From Flavobacteriales bacterium (lineage in GTDB: Bacteria; Bacteroidota; Bacteroidia; CAIKAF01), in the NCBI GenBank assembly GCA_025055635.1, contig JANWWQ010000004.1:20478-84477 (forward strand): a stretch of 64,000 bases of DNA, written 5' to 3'. Both the position numbers and the translations under genes were made by a program. Shown piece by piece: positions 1-9,027 of the stretch (positions within the stretch are counted from its first letter, which is position 1; each line of letters begins with the position of its first letter). Under the pieces are notes generated by a model. That model saw only the letters and a list, made by a program, of their open reading frames with translations. It did not search any database and was not told the DNA's origin.

Positions 1-1194
1 GGCACCATCGCTGTGCCCCGTTTGCCTTCGGATAAATTGCATAAATCCCTGCACCTGGAATTCGATCGTCTGCGCCCTTTCAATCCGAGTTACAACAAGG
101 CTCCCGAGTTTCGCTGGTTGAATTATGGTTTACAGTTGGATACCTATTATTCTCCTGGCATGGCCGCCTTCAACTTTATGCATAACTTCCCGGACAGCAC
201 GATCGTGTTGGGTCTAACCTCCAGCGGGGAAGTAGTCTATCCATGGATCCACAAAACCGCTACCATTCTGGATCCTAAAAACATGCCTGATCCTTGGATT
301 ACTCCCACCACCTCCTATACCCTGGATTCCATAGGTTTTGCCTATGCTTATTTGCGTTCACTGCCCCCCTCCGTAATTGACAGCGTGATTGTAGAAATTA
401 TCAAGCATGACGATGCCTTAGTGTACACGGGTATTGGAGGCCAATATATCTGGCAGGATATTGAATATGATTACACGACCAACAGTATTAAACCTTATCA
501 GGTGATCAAAAGAATCGCCATTCCCCTTACAGAAAATGATACTACTTCTATTGCGGCTGAAATCCTTTTACCTGTAACGGGTGTTCCCGTACAACAAGGT
601 AATAGACGTATTGGGGCTGTGATTTCCTTTAAACCGGGCTTTACATGGACAATTACAGATAGTCTTTTTCAGAAAAATGTGTTTTTCCAGGTTTCCATGG
701 AGCAAAACGGAGATAATACTGATCCTTCTTTTTACGGAACACCCAACGATCCTAACTCTGACCTGAACTGTTCTTTCATATTGCCTCCCTCTGTACGGTA
801 TAACTTCAATACCAATGGTTGGAATGGGTACTTAATTCCTACGTGGGCCTTTGTGACCGCATTTCCTTTTGAACATCACTTAATCTACTTCGGCCTAACA
901 GCTGACCTTGCCTCAGTGAAAACAGAGGATCCCGCCGTTGAGCTTTTCAATGCTTTACCAGTACCTGCTGATCAGACGCTGACATTAAACATTCAGATGG
1001 CCCGGGCTTCCTCTGCTTCCGTGCGAATAAGCGATTTGACAGGCCGTACGCTGAGCAGCTCCAATATCGGACTATTGACGCCCGGTTTTCAGTCGTTGCA
1101 AATTCCGGTTGCTTCCCTGGCTACAGGCCACTATCTGTTGTGGCTGCAAACGGAAAGCGGTATTACGGCTCGGAAAATTATCGTGAAGCATTAA
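1..1194 (+). CDS. T9SS-exported protein, 5' end outside window
   Basis: The reading frame is open from base 1, so the true start lies upstream; the GTG at 13 in the ORF track is only the first possible start inside the window. About 397 residues are visible. Most of the protein is a beta-rich secreted region I do not recognise. The last ~80 residues look like a type IX secretion C-terminal sorting domain: a strand beginning near AVELFNALPVPADQTL, then VRISDLTGRTL, a GHYLLWLQ strand and a final basic KIIVKH. It is probably exported by the Gld/Por machinery encoded at 55-61 kb. The function of the cargo is unknown. A strong terminator follows directly. Confidence 0.75.
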   Translation, partial: GTIAVPRLPSDKLHKSLHLEFDRLRPFNPSYNKAPEFRWLNYGLQLDTYYSPGMAAFNFMHNFPDSTIVLGLTSSGEVVYPWIHKTATILDPKNMPDPWITPTTSYTLDSIGFAYAYLRSLPPSVIDSVIVEIIKHDDALVYTGIGGQYIWQDIEYDYTTNSIKPYQVIKRIAIPLTENDTTSIAAEILLPVTGVPVQQGNRRIGAVISFKPGFTWTITDSLFQKNVFFQVSMEQNGDNTDPSFYGTPNDPNSDLNCSFILPPSVRYNFNTNGWNGYLIPTWAFVTAFPFEHHLIYFGLTADLASVKTEDPAVELFNALPVPADQTLTLNIQMARASSASVRISDLTGRTLSSSNIGLLTPGFQSLQIPVASLATGHYLLWLQTESGITARKIIVKH

Positions 1195-1218
1195 TGCTAA
1201 CCTTTTATCAGCATGAGA

Positions 1219-1246
1219 AAGCCCTGCCGAGGCAGGGCTTTTTTTT
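1219..1246 (+). terminator. Rho-independent terminator
   Basis: A near-perfect hairpin AGCCCTGCC-GA-GGCAGGGCT is followed by a run of eight T. It sits 25 nt after the stop codon of the T9SS cargo gene and ends that transcript. Confidence 0.9.
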
Positions 1247-1576
1247 CGTTGATTTTGCGTTCCCGTCTTGACAAGCAAGCTCCTACAGTGTTTATAAGAT
1301 TATAAATTCAATCGTCTGCCAGTCAAGGGGCTCACAAATTTTTTTTATGGAAATGGCCTTACATGCTTTCGGACGATTTTAGGGAAAATCTAAAATTAAT
1401 TGTTTGAAATGAATTAATAGTATTTTCCGGATTGTAACCGGGCCTAAAGGGCACCAAACAATCCATTTGTATTCAGTCTCTCGCTTTCAAGAGAGGGATT
1501 TAAGATTGCTGCTCACGTTCAGGAAATCTTTCCAAGGAGATGTTCTGGCCCGCATAAAATCGCCCCGTGTAAAAAC
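1247..1576. other. Intergenic, AT-rich, no gene seen
   Basis: About 330 nt between the terminator and the convergent transglycosylase gene. It is AT-rich. The short ORF that starts here (1467-1655 +) lacks family features and runs into the antisense of the LysM domain. I see no RNA gene or convincing promoter. Confidence 0.5.
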
Positions 1577-3127
1577 CTATGCCAATGGCTTGATTTTAAG
1601 ACGATCGCCCACCTTTAAGTGTTTGCTGCGGAGGTTATTGAGACGCATGATTTGAGCAACGGGGACAGCGTATTTTCTGGAAATAGAATATAAGGTTTCG
1701 CCGCTACGCACCCTGTGATATTTATATTGAATGGGGGAATGCGATTTATTTGTTGAGGAAGCAGCAGGGGCAGGCGAAGAAGCCGAAAAGACTTCTTCCG
1801 GCACTTGCTCTTTTTTAATAAGCAATTTCTGGCCGGGACTTATGACATCGGAGCTAAGAGCGTTCCACCGCTTCAGGTCATACACGCGCACCTCGTATTT
1901 ACGAGCAATACTTGACAAGTATTCTCCCCTTTTCACAACGTGGTAAAATTCTTTTGTTTGCGGCATGATTTTCCGGATGGTATCAGGAGTCGGCAAGGCC
2001 GCGGCAACCACACTGTCCGCAGAGGCTGTAAAAACGGGCTCCAGAAACCTGTAAAGCTGTTCTTCGTTAGCCATGAATTCACCTATGTACTTTTTGGGAA
2101 TGAAAAGGGGATAAGGCTTGTAATTTCCTGGAATCTGATCCTTCACGTACATGGGATTGAGAAACCGCAGATCCTCTACAGGAATTCCGAGGACCTGGGA
2201 AATCTGCTGAAAAGTAACATGGCGATAAATCGTTACACTATCAATTTCCTGATTGAAAAATTTAGGTTGTAATGGAAACAGATTGTGCTCTTTATAGTAG
2301 TTCATGACATACACCACGGCGATAAAGGCCGGCACATAGCTTTGGGTTTCCCGCGGCAGAAAAGGCCTCACTTCCCAGTAGTTCATTTTACCACCGGAAC
2401 GGCGGATAGCCTTGTTAATGGTGCCCGGTCCGGCATTATAAGCTGCCAGGGCTAAATTCCAATCGTTATAAAGACTGTAGAGATATTTGAGGTAGCGGCA
2501 TGCCGCTTCCGTGGCTTTTTCGGGAGAGCACCGCTCGTCCACATAAGAATTGACATTCAGATCATACAGGAGCCCGGTACGGTACATAAACTGCCAAATA
2601 CCCGTAGCACCGGCCGGAGAACGGGCAATAGGGTTCAGCGCTGATTCTACGACGGCGAGATACTTCAGTTCCAACGGGAGCCCATGGCGCAAAAGCTTTT
2701 CTTCAAACATAGGAAAATACAGCTGGGCCAGGGCAAGAACACGGGGGACGATGTGCCGTTTACGGCGGGTGTATAAATCAATAAAACTCTTAACCTGCTC
2801 ATTAAAAACAAGTTCAAAAGGAGTCAGAGCATCCAGTTTGCGTATACGCTGTTCAAAAACCGCATCAGGATACCAGGGCACCGAATCCAGGGGGAATTTG
2901 TACACGTTAAGGCGCTCACGGTCAGCCGTGAAACGGGAATTATTGAAAAAATTTACCACTTCCAGCGAATCAATCATGGCCAACACCGGATCGTCCTTAA
3001 GGAGCCCCGGAAGCTGGCCATGCAAAGCAAAGCATCCCCAAAACCAAGAAATGCTGAGAAAGAATGAAGCTTTCCAGCCAGAGAGTTTCCGGAAAAAACG
3101 GGTTTTTAACAAACCGGTTTTTGGCAA
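1577..3127 (-). CDS. Membrane-bound lytic murein transglycosylase with two LysM domains (MltD-like)
   Basis: Predicted periplasmic enzyme cleaving the MurNAc-GlcNAc bond of peptidoglycan non-hydrolytically. A hydrophobic export segment lies around residues 19-38. The SLT domain spans roughly 140-270, with the likely catalytic glutamate in AVVESALNP followed by GATGIWQFM, and AAYNAGPGTINKA further on. LysM repeats that bind the glycan lie at about 395-439 and 470-516, separated by a Ser/Ala/Pro linker. At 516 aa the size suits the MltD family. The ORF begins with TTG, directly after an in-frame stop; the first ATG (residue 51) would delete the export signal, so a TTG start (3127 or 3112) is likely. 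Monocistronic. Confidence 0.88.
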   Translation of the reverse strand: MPKTGLLKTRFFRKLSGWKASFFLSISWFWGCFALHGQLPGLLKDDPVLAMIDSLEVVNFFNNSRFTADRERLNVYKFPLDSVPWYPDAVFEQRIRKLDALTPFELVFNEQVKSFIDLYTRRKRHIVPRVLALAQLYFPMFEEKLLRHGLPLELKYLAVVESALNPIARSPAGATGIWQFMYRTGLLYDLNVNSYVDERCSPEKATEAACRYLKYLYSLYNDWNLALAAYNAGPGTINKAIRRSGGKMNYWEVRPFLPRETQSYVPAFIAVVYVMNYYKEHNLFPLQPKFFNQEIDSVTIYRHVTFQQISQVLGIPVEDLRFLNPMYVKDQIPGNYKPYPLFIPKKYIGEFMANEEQLYRFLEPVFTASADSVVAAALPTPDTIRKIMPQTKEFYHVVKRGEYLSSIARKYEVRVYDLKRWNALSSDVISPGQKLLIKKEQVPEEVFSASSPAPAASSTNKSHSPIQYKYHRVRSGETLYSISRKYAVPVAQIMRLNNLRSKHLKVGDRLKIKPLA

Positions 3128-3224
3128 TTATACGGCAGAATTGGAAAAAAGATATAAGTTCTCTTATATATTAGGAAAACTTTAACAAAATTGGACTATT
3201 CAAAAGGGGATTGAAGGAACAAGG

Positions 3225-3256
3225 TTTGATTTTCCGAAGAATAAAGGCTACATTTG
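3225..3256 (+). promoter_or_regulatory. Promoter of prs-rplY
   Basis: TTTG (3225-3228), a 20-nt spacer and TACATTTG (3249-3256) match the Bacteroidota -33/-7 consensus closely. The -7 box lies 19 nt before the prs ATG, so the leader is short. Confidence 0.8.
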
Positions 3257-3275
3257 CGGCCCCAAAATAAAAGGG

Positions 3276-4208
3276 ATGTCCGCAGTTCCAAAAATCTTTG
3301 CCGGTTCCGCATCCCTTGAGCTGGGCCGTAAAATTGCTGAAGCCTACGGAATTTCGTTGGGTTCAGTTAAGCTGAATCGCTTCAGCGACGGCGAAATGCA
3401 ACCTAGCTTTGAAGATTCCGTACGAGGAGACGACGTCTTTATTGTTCAAAGCACCACCCCTCCCGCTGATAATATTCTGGAACTGCTGCTCATGGTAGAC
3501 GCCGCCAAGCGGGCTTCAGCCCGGCAGATCGTGGCAGTGATTCCCTATTATGGATATGCCCGCCAGGATCGTAAGGACAAGCCCCGTGTTTCTATAGGAG
3601 CCAAGCTTATAGCCAATTTGCTGACGGCGGCTGGTGTTACACGTATCATGACCATGGACTTGCATGCCGACCAGATCCAAGGCTTTTTTGATGTGCCGGT
3701 GGACCACCTGTTTGCCAGCACGATTTTCGTTCCTTACATTCAAAGTCTGGGGCTGGAAAACATGGTTATTGCTGCCCCCGACATTGGGGGTTCCAAAAGG
3801 GCCAATTCTTACGCCAAATATCTGAATTGTGAGATGGCCTTATGCTACAAGCAGCGTAAAGTGGCTAACGAGGTGGAAAGTATGACGGTAATCGGAGATG
3901 TGGCGGGGAAAAATGTGATCATGCTGGACGACATGATTGACACGGGGGGCACCCTAACGCGTGCGGCTGAAATGATGATGGAACGCGGAGCCCTGAGTGT
4001 GAGGGCCTTGTGTACGCATCCAGTCCTCTCTGGGAATGCCTTGGAACGTATTGAAAATTCCCTACTAACTGAAGTGGTGGTCACCGACACCATCCCCTTA
4101 AGCCGTCCTTCTCCGAAAATTGTAGTGCTATCCTGCGCAGAATTGTTTAGCAATACTATCTACAAATTGCTCCATGATGAATCCATCAGTTCCCAATTCA
4201 TTTTCTAA
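3276..4208 (+). CDS. prs: Ribose-phosphate pyrophosphokinase
   Basis: Makes PRPP from ribose 5-phosphate and ATP, the precursor of nucleotides, histidine, tryptophan and NAD. The 310-aa length is standard for class I enzymes. Visible signatures: RFSDGEMQP near the N-terminus, the segment YYGYARQDRKDKPRVSI, the metal-binding DLHADQIQGFFDVPVDHL, and the PRPP-binding loop VIMLDDMIDTGGTL. It is cotranscribed with rplY (13-nt gap), a pairing common in bacteria. A good Bacteroidota promoter lies just upstream. Confidence 0.97.
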   Translation: MSAVPKIFAGSASLELGRKIAEAYGISLGSVKLNRFSDGEMQPSFEDSVRGDDVFIVQSTTPPADNILELLLMVDAAKRASARQIVAVIPYYGYARQDRKDKPRVSIGAKLIANLLTAAGVTRIMTMDLHADQIQGFFDVPVDHLFASTIFVPYIQSLGLENMVIAAPDIGGSKRANSYAKYLNCEMALCYKQRKVANEVESMTVIGDVAGKNVIMLDDMIDTGGTLTRAAEMMMERGALSVRALCTHPVLSGNALERIENSLLTEVVVTDTIPLSRPSPKIVVLSCAELFSNTIYKLLHDESISSQFIF

Positions 4209-4221
4209 ACCATAACATCTT

Positions 4222-4800
4222 ATGAAAACTCTTTCTATCCCTGCAAAAAATCGAAGCAAAACTGGAAAAGCTGATAGCCGCAATATTCGTCGTCAAGGGC
4301 TGGTACCATGTAATCTTTACGGTCCATCTGGAAATTTCGCCTTGATGGCTGACGAAAGGCATCTGAAGAAATTGGTTTTCACCCCTGAAGTGTTTCTGGC
4401 CGAGCTGCATATTGAGGGGGGACCCACCGTGCGCGCCGTGGTTAAAGAAACCCAGTTTCATCCGGTAACAGATCGCATCTTGCACATGGATTTCCATGAA
4501 GTATCTGACGACCGTCCTGTGAAGGTGTTTTTACCAGTGCGTATTGTGGGTAATGCAGCCGGAGTGAGGGCCGGAGGACGACTCAAAACTGTGGTACGTA
4601 AGCTGCAGGTACAAGGCCTTATTAAAGATTTACCTGATTTTGTGGATATAGATGTTACCCCTTTGGAAATCGGGGATTCTATTCGTGTTAAAGACTTAAA
4701 AATTCCAGGCGTGCGGTTTTTGGACAGCCCCCAGAATGTGATTGTGAACGTAGCAGCCACCCGTGCCAGCTTGAAGGAAGAGGCATCTGCTAAAAGCTGA
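4222..4800 (+). CDS. rplY: 50S ribosomal protein L25, CTC form
   Basis: Binds 5S rRNA in the large subunit. The N-terminal ~95 residues (KTGKADSRNIRRQGLVPCNLYG onward) are the L25 fold. The C-terminal part (VKVFLPVRIVGNAAGVRAGG onward, to VIVNVAA) is the extra beta domain of the long CTC/TL5 form. The 192-aa length fits. It follows prs by 13 nt and should share its promoter. The pth gene that often completes this operon is absent; the next gene is convergent. Confidence 0.95.
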   Translation: MKTLSIPAKNRSKTGKADSRNIRRQGLVPCNLYGPSGNFALMADERHLKKLVFTPEVFLAELHIEGGPTVRAVVKETQFHPVTDRILHMDFHEVSDDRPVKVFLPVRIVGNAAGVRAGGRLKTVVRKLQVQGLIKDLPDFVDIDVTPLEIGDSIRVKDLKIPGVRFLDSPQNVIVNVAATRASLKEEASAKS

Positions 4801-4881
4801 TAACGCGTACTTTTCATCCATTCTTTTATTAAACACAGACTGAAAGCTGACCTGTGATGGTAAGCTAAAGGGGATGTCTGG

Positions 4882-5205
4882 TTAGTATAACTTAAATGTC
4901 GGGTCTACTTCTGCCAGCCAGGCAAGTAGACCTCCTCGCAGGCTCAAAATACGGGTGAAGCCGTGTTCACTGATAAGATAGCGAGCCACCTGGGAGCTGC
5001 GGGTTCCAGAGCGACACAGACATACCACAGGAATATGACGAGGCACTTCATGGTGCCTCAGGGCTATCTCTCCAGAAGGAATGTTTATAGAAGGTAGGTG
5101 GCCGTACTCGTATTCATAATCTTCCCTCACGTCCAATATCAGGAATTCCTCGGGTGTTCGGATAAGCCATTCCCGGAGTTCACCGGGTTGTATTTCCTGC
5201 AACAT
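4882..5205 (-). CDS. Single-domain rhodanese-like protein
   Basis: A 107-aa rhodanese domain carrying the persulfide-forming active-site loop CRSGTRS, preceded by the usual ILDVREDYEYEYGHLP strand/turn. It probably moves sulfane sulfur between thiols in the cytoplasm; substrate unknown. The ORF track starts at 5274, but the first 23 residues overlap the comA-like gene and look unlike rhodanese. MLQEIQPGELREWL at 5205 is the better start and gives a 26-nt overlap with the upstream gene. It is the last gene of the TPR-comA-rhodanese operon. Confidence 0.85.
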   Translation of the reverse strand: MLQEIQPGELREWLIRTPEEFLILDVREDYEYEYGHLPSINIPSGEIALRHHEVPRHIPVVCLCRSGTRSSQVARYLISEHGFTRILSLRGGLLAWLAEVDPTFKLY

Positions 5206-6019
5206 TTTCAGCGGTGGATTGAGAAGTCGGAACCTGCACAAACCTACGGCGAAGTTCTTCTGGTAGATACTCAAAAAAGGTATCGCCGCGAAGACCTAAT
5301 CTCAAAGCCTCCAGAGCGACCACTTCCTCAGGTGCAATATTGCCTAGGTTTGCGTTGGCCCCAAGTAATTTGATAAAATAGGTTTGCTGACTTTTCTGCG
5401 GTGCCTCCCAAATAATATGCTCCTGTGGTATCCGGCGCAGGATTTGACGCACCAAAGCCACGTGCGGATGACCACCGGGCCGGTAAATGCCCACCGTCCC
5501 ACTTTCCCGGGCCTCGGCTATTACCTTCCAAGCCCCCGCTTCCAGTTCCCGTTCCATCATATTTTTCCACCGATTGGGAGAAATGAGAATACCGCTTTCC
5601 TTGGACCCCACCTCGGACAAAACCTTGAATTCCTTGGAAAGCCTGCTGATGAAATGCGCCTTCTGGGAGGGCTTAAGCTTAATTGAACCGTCTGAAACCT
5701 CCACAACCTGCAATCGAAGCCTACGGTTCAGTGCCACGTACTCGTTGAACATGTCCCTGACCACAAAAGCTTCAAAGAGAGTGCCTCCGAGGTACACCAG
5801 GATCCCGGCCGAGTGGTAAATGTCAATTTTGGAACGTAGGTTCTGTGTACAATAGGCCGTGCCAAAACCGAGCTTCACGAAATCCACAATATGGCCGGCA
5901 CTTTCGGCCAGATCCTCCGCCTGACGTAATGAAAGACCCTTATCCATCACCATCGTGAGCCCCTGAGTTCGGGGCTTACGGGTACGTTCAGGGATAAAGG
6001 GCAGTTCCTGAAGTGTCAT
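5180..6019 (-). CDS. Phosphosulfolactate synthase (ComA)-family protein
   Basis: 279 aa. ComA adds sulfite to phosphoenolpyruvate to give (2R)-phospho-3-sulfolactate, the first step of archaeal-type coenzyme M synthesis. Family features seen: TMVMDKGLSLRQAEDL, the segment VDFVKLGFGTAY, GILVYLGGTLFEAF, VEVSDGSIKL, EVGSKESG and the late IWEAPQKSQQTYFIKLLG. Bacteroidota carry homologues but do not make coenzyme M, so the product may feed another sulfonate, such as sulfolactate or a sulfonolipid precursor; that part is inference. The start overlaps the TPR gene stop as ATGA, indicating translational coupling. Confidence 0.8.
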   Translation of the reverse strand: MTLQELPFIPERTRKPRTQGLTMVMDKGLSLRQAEDLAESAGHIVDFVKLGFGTAYCTQNLRSKIDIYHSAGILVYLGGTLFEAFVVRDMFNEYVALNRRLRLQVVEVSDGSIKLKPSQKAHFISRLSKEFKVLSEVGSKESGILISPNRWKNMMERELEAGAWKVIAEARESGTVGIYRPGGHPHVALVRQILRRIPQEHIIWEAPQKSQQTYFIKLLGANANLGNIAPEEVVALEALRLGLRGDTFFEYLPEELRRRFVQVPTSQSTAENVAGNTTR

Positions 6020-7437
6020 GATTTCTGGTTCTGGGCACTCTGGAGAAGCTCCTGTACCCAGGGACGCGCGGCAACTTGAGGAAAATACTCCACAAATTCT
6101 TTCCCAAGATTGGGATCCTTTTCCAAAGCCGCCCGGAGCAACTGGTGGGAAGCGTCTTCTTTATTCAGCAAGCACAGGATACCTGCCAGGCGAGCCCAGA
6201 GCCGAGTACTGTCAGGGTTGGCACGAATGGCTTCCAGCATGGTTTCAGCACATTCTTGTAAACGATCCTGACGATAAAGCAAATCCCCCAGGTCCAGCCA
6301 GGCCTCTTCGTATCCTGAGTCCCCCTCCAACAGTTCGGTATAAGCTTCCTCCGCCTTTTGATATTCCCCCAAGGCCTTGTGGATGAGGCCCACATACAGA
6401 AGGACATCTGGGTCAGAAGGGTCCAATTTTTCGGCTCTTTTTATGAACGGTAAAGCCTTGTGATAGTCTCCTTCCCGGCTGTATACCACGGCTAACCCCA
6501 ACCAAGGGCCGACATAATTTTCGTTATGCCGTATACTTTTTTTGTAATATTCCTTAGCCCGGTGAAAAGCCCCCATCATTTCATGGCATTCACCTATACA
6601 ATAGTACACATAAAATGAGCGATAATCATTAGACTCCAGAATGTGCAATTCCTCCAAGGCTTCCTCATACCGTTCTTCTTCCATGAGTATTTCAGCTTTT
6701 AGCATTCGGGCTTCATCATATTCGGGAGCCAAAAACAAAGCATACTCCAGGGCTTCTAAGGCAGAGGATGTTTTCTCCTGGTCAAACCAAACCAACCCCA
6801 GGTAATACCAAGGTTTAGGATTATAGGGATCCTCGTCAATCAGGCGGTTGAATTGCTCGATGGCCTTATCCATAGAGGCTGTGGCGCGGTAGACGTGGTA
6901 CAATTCAAAATAGGCCAAGTCTAAGTCGGGATTAGCATGAATGGCCTTCAGCAACCACTCAATGGCTTTAGGGGAATTTTGGTCGTTGAAATACTCATTA
7001 GCAATATCGATATACAAGTATTCCTTTTCCTCATCTTTTAATAAACGGCAGGCCCTCTCTAAGCAAGCAGCTGCCTCCCGATGCCGCTGCATGTCGCTGT
7101 ACACCTCTCCGCGCAACATAAGAAGTTCGGCCTGTTCCCCGCATATTTCATCTAACTCATCCAACAATGCTAAGGTGCGCTCGTACCGATTTCTCCGTAT
7201 GTACAACTGGCATAATCTGATTTTTAGCTCCACGGAGTAAGGATGCTGCTCCAGACCAATTTCGAGGGTTTTTTCAGCTTTGCGAATCTTATTCCGGCGC
7301 AGGTAATAATCAAACATCTCCTCAAACTGAGCTGAGTCAAAATACTTTGTCTTGTTTAGCGCCAGCATCTGCTCAAATTCCAGAATGGTTTGTTCCTCCG
7401 GCGAATCAGTTGTAAAATCTTCGTCGTCCCAGATCAT
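6016..7437 (-). CDS. Cytoplasmic tetratricopeptide-repeat protein
   Basis: 473 aa, almost entirely TPR helices from residue ~40 on. Units such as AIEWLLKAIHANPDLDLAYF and KPWYYLGLVWFDQEKTSSAL repeat with the 34-residue TPR spacing. There is an acidic N-terminus (MIWDDEDFTTDSPEEQ) and no signal peptide. It is a scaffold for protein contacts; the partner cannot be read from sequence. It heads an operon with comA-like and rhodanese genes and overlaps comA by 4 nt. A TACCTTTG -7 box lies 18 nt before the start. Confidence 0.85.
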   Translation of the reverse strand: MIWDDEDFTTDSPEEQTILEFEQMLALNKTKYFDSAQFEEMFDYYLRRNKIRKAEKTLEIGLEQHPYSVELKIRLCQLYIRRNRYERTLALLDELDEICGEQAELLMLRGEVYSDMQRHREAAACLERACRLLKDEEKEYLYIDIANEYFNDQNSPKAIEWLLKAIHANPDLDLAYFELYHVYRATASMDKAIEQFNRLIDEDPYNPKPWYYLGLVWFDQEKTSSALEALEYALFLAPEYDEARMLKAEILMEEERYEEALEELHILESNDYRSFYVYYCIGECHEMMGAFHRAKEYYKKSIRHNENYVGPWLGLAVVYSREGDYHKALPFIKRAEKLDPSDPDVLLYVGLIHKALGEYQKAEEAYTELLEGDSGYEEAWLDLGDLLYRQDRLQECAETMLEAIRANPDSTRLWARLAGILCLLNKEDASHQLLRAALEKDPNLGKEFVEYFPQVAARPWVQELLQSAQNQKS

Positions 7438-7455
7438 CTTTTTTAGGGTTTAATA

Positions 7456-7463
7456 CAAAGGTA
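7456..7463 (-). promoter_or_regulatory. -7 box upstream of the TPR operon
   Basis: TACCTTTG on the minus strand, 18 nt before the ATG at 7437. I see no clear TTTG at -33, so this rests on the -7 match and position only. Confidence 0.5.
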
Positions 7464-7518
7464 AATATTTACCATAAAACCATCACGGATACCCACCTGT
7501 TTATGAACACCCCAGAGT

Positions 7519-9027
7519 TTAATTCCTGGGGGTTTTAAGAGGCGAGGTGCAAATGCCATACCATTTATGTAAACTCCTGAAATACAGCTTTTTCAATTTA
7601 CGAGGTGGCGATGTTAGATTATCGGCAAGGCTGACAGCCAGCCCCCAATAGAAATTTTTCCCACAAAAACCGGCTACCAGAGCTCCAGACGAATGGAGCA
7701 GGGAAACACTGTCAGCCAGGGCCTCTTGAAGGGGGATTAGGGGAGCCGGATAGTAACGGGCAAAATAAGGCCTTTCAGTTTCTATAATAGCCTCTTTTAC
7801 ATCGTGACAGGGATAAGCGGCCACATAATATGAAGAGTCCGGGATATTTTTCAGAGATATAGCCACTTCGTTTAGTCGGGGGCCTGTCAATAACACGGGG
7901 GTATTCACAGAGGGCAAGCCCTTTTCGGGGTAGTTTAGGGAAAGCCTCTCATACATCTGCCGTATCCGTTTGTCCATATCAATTCCGGGATATCGCTTTG
8001 CTAATTGAAGAGCTTGCGCATGCATGGCTTCCACAAAAAGAGTTTGAGGGCCACAATGACACCACCAAGGATGTGAGCTTTGGGTGGTGTCCGTGGTCAG
8101 AAAAGTGACCAACCGGGGATAATTTCCGGTAAGGCATAACCGATATTTCCGACCTGGGCGAGAAAACCATAATTCTTTAAAAAAGCCATAAAGAATGAGA
8201 CTGTCCTCTTCACTTACGAGTAGGGGTTTTGGACGTTTGGCAGAAGGGACAAACGGTTGCTGATGGGAAGGGGTTTGCCCCAACAAACGCATAAGAAATT
8301 GGCCGTTAAGGCCATATGAAACTCCTTCCCCGCCGCTCATATTCCAGAATATTTCAAAATCAGTCAGGACGGCCACGCGACCCTTTTCACCCTCCGCTTT
8401 AATCTCCACGGAAAGGGCCAAGGGGCGGGCCTCAGCCCATGGCTTCCAGAACAGCAAGGTATCTACCCGGATTCCGGGTCGGCTATGCACATTAAGGCAA
8501 GCCGGCAAGTAAAGCCTCACGGATTGATCAAGCCGCTCAATCCAATTGGCGTTCAGCCAGCCTGCGGCCACCGAATTATCTCCGTATTTTTTGACCGCTG
8601 TATCTTTTATGCTAACGCCGTAGGAATGCAACAACTGATTAAGGGCCACGGCATGGTTAAAAAAATTATCGTGTTCGGCCACCAGAACTAACCTACCGCC
8701 TGCTTTCACAAAATCCCGCATAAGCCGGATTTCCAGTGCCGAATAGTTGCGAAACACTGTGGGCAACACCAGGAGGGTGCATCCTTGACGAGCCCTGCGC
8801 ATTAAGGGCCTTCTGAGGCGGGCGAGACTTTTAAAGGAAAGCTCAGGACGATAACCTTCCCGGAGCATCCTAAGCAGAAACTGCCTTTGTCCGGCAAAAC
8901 CTGGGTCTAAGGGAAAAAAAGGCTGACCATGGCTCAAATCCACTATTACCGTCTGTCCTTTAAGTAAAAGACCTGTAACCAGAAAAGCCAGGATAGCGAT
9001 AACGTTTACGATCCCAGGACTTCTCAT
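7519..9027 (-). CDS. Unknown exported protein with a DUF4350/GATase-like N-terminal part
   Basis: 502 aa. The start is set at the ATG at 9027, which overlaps the stop of the DUF4249 gene as ATGA; the ORF-track start is a TTG. An N-terminal hydrophobic segment (VNVIAILAFLVTGLLLKGQ) suggests export or anchoring. Residues ~30-240 resemble DUF4350-type Rossmann modules: TLLVLPTVF, then FVKAGGRLVLVAEHD, later GRVAVLTDFEIFWN and LNGQFLMRLLG. The C-terminal half (~250 aa) is unfamiliar. Last gene of the TonB receptor-DUF4249 operon, so it may act with that receptor; function unknown. Confidence 0.6.
   Translation of the reverse strand: MRSPGIVNVIAILAFLVTGLLLKGQTVIVDLSHGQPFFPLDPGFAGQRQFLLRMLREGYRPELSFKSLARLRRPLMRRARQGCTLLVLPTVFRNYSALEIRLMRDFVKAGGRLVLVAEHDNFFNHAVALNQLLHSYGVSIKDTAVKKYGDNSVAAGWLNANWIERLDQSVRLYLPACLNVHSRPGIRVDTLLFWKPWAEARPLALSVEIKAEGEKGRVAVLTDFEIFWNMSGGEGVSYGLNGQFLMRLLGQTPSHQQPFVPSAKRPKPLLVSEEDSLILYGFFKELWFSRPGRKYRLCLTGNYPRLVTFLTTDTTQSSHPWWCHCGPQTLFVEAMHAQALQLAKRYPGIDMDKRIRQMYERLSLNYPEKGLPSVNTPVLLTGPRLNEVAISLKNIPDSSYYVAAYPCHDVKEAIIETERPYFARYYPAPLIPLQEALADSVSLLHSSGALVAGFCGKNFYWGLAVSLADNLTSPPRKLKKLYFRSLHKWYGICTSPLKTPRN

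Noticed and set aside
1467-1655. 62-aa plus-strand ORF in the gap before the transglycosylase
   Set aside because: Runs antisense into the LysM coding region; no family feature or start context.
2550-3185. 211-aa plus-strand ORF opposite the transglycosylase
   Set aside because: Ser/Arg-rich shadow of the minus-strand gene.
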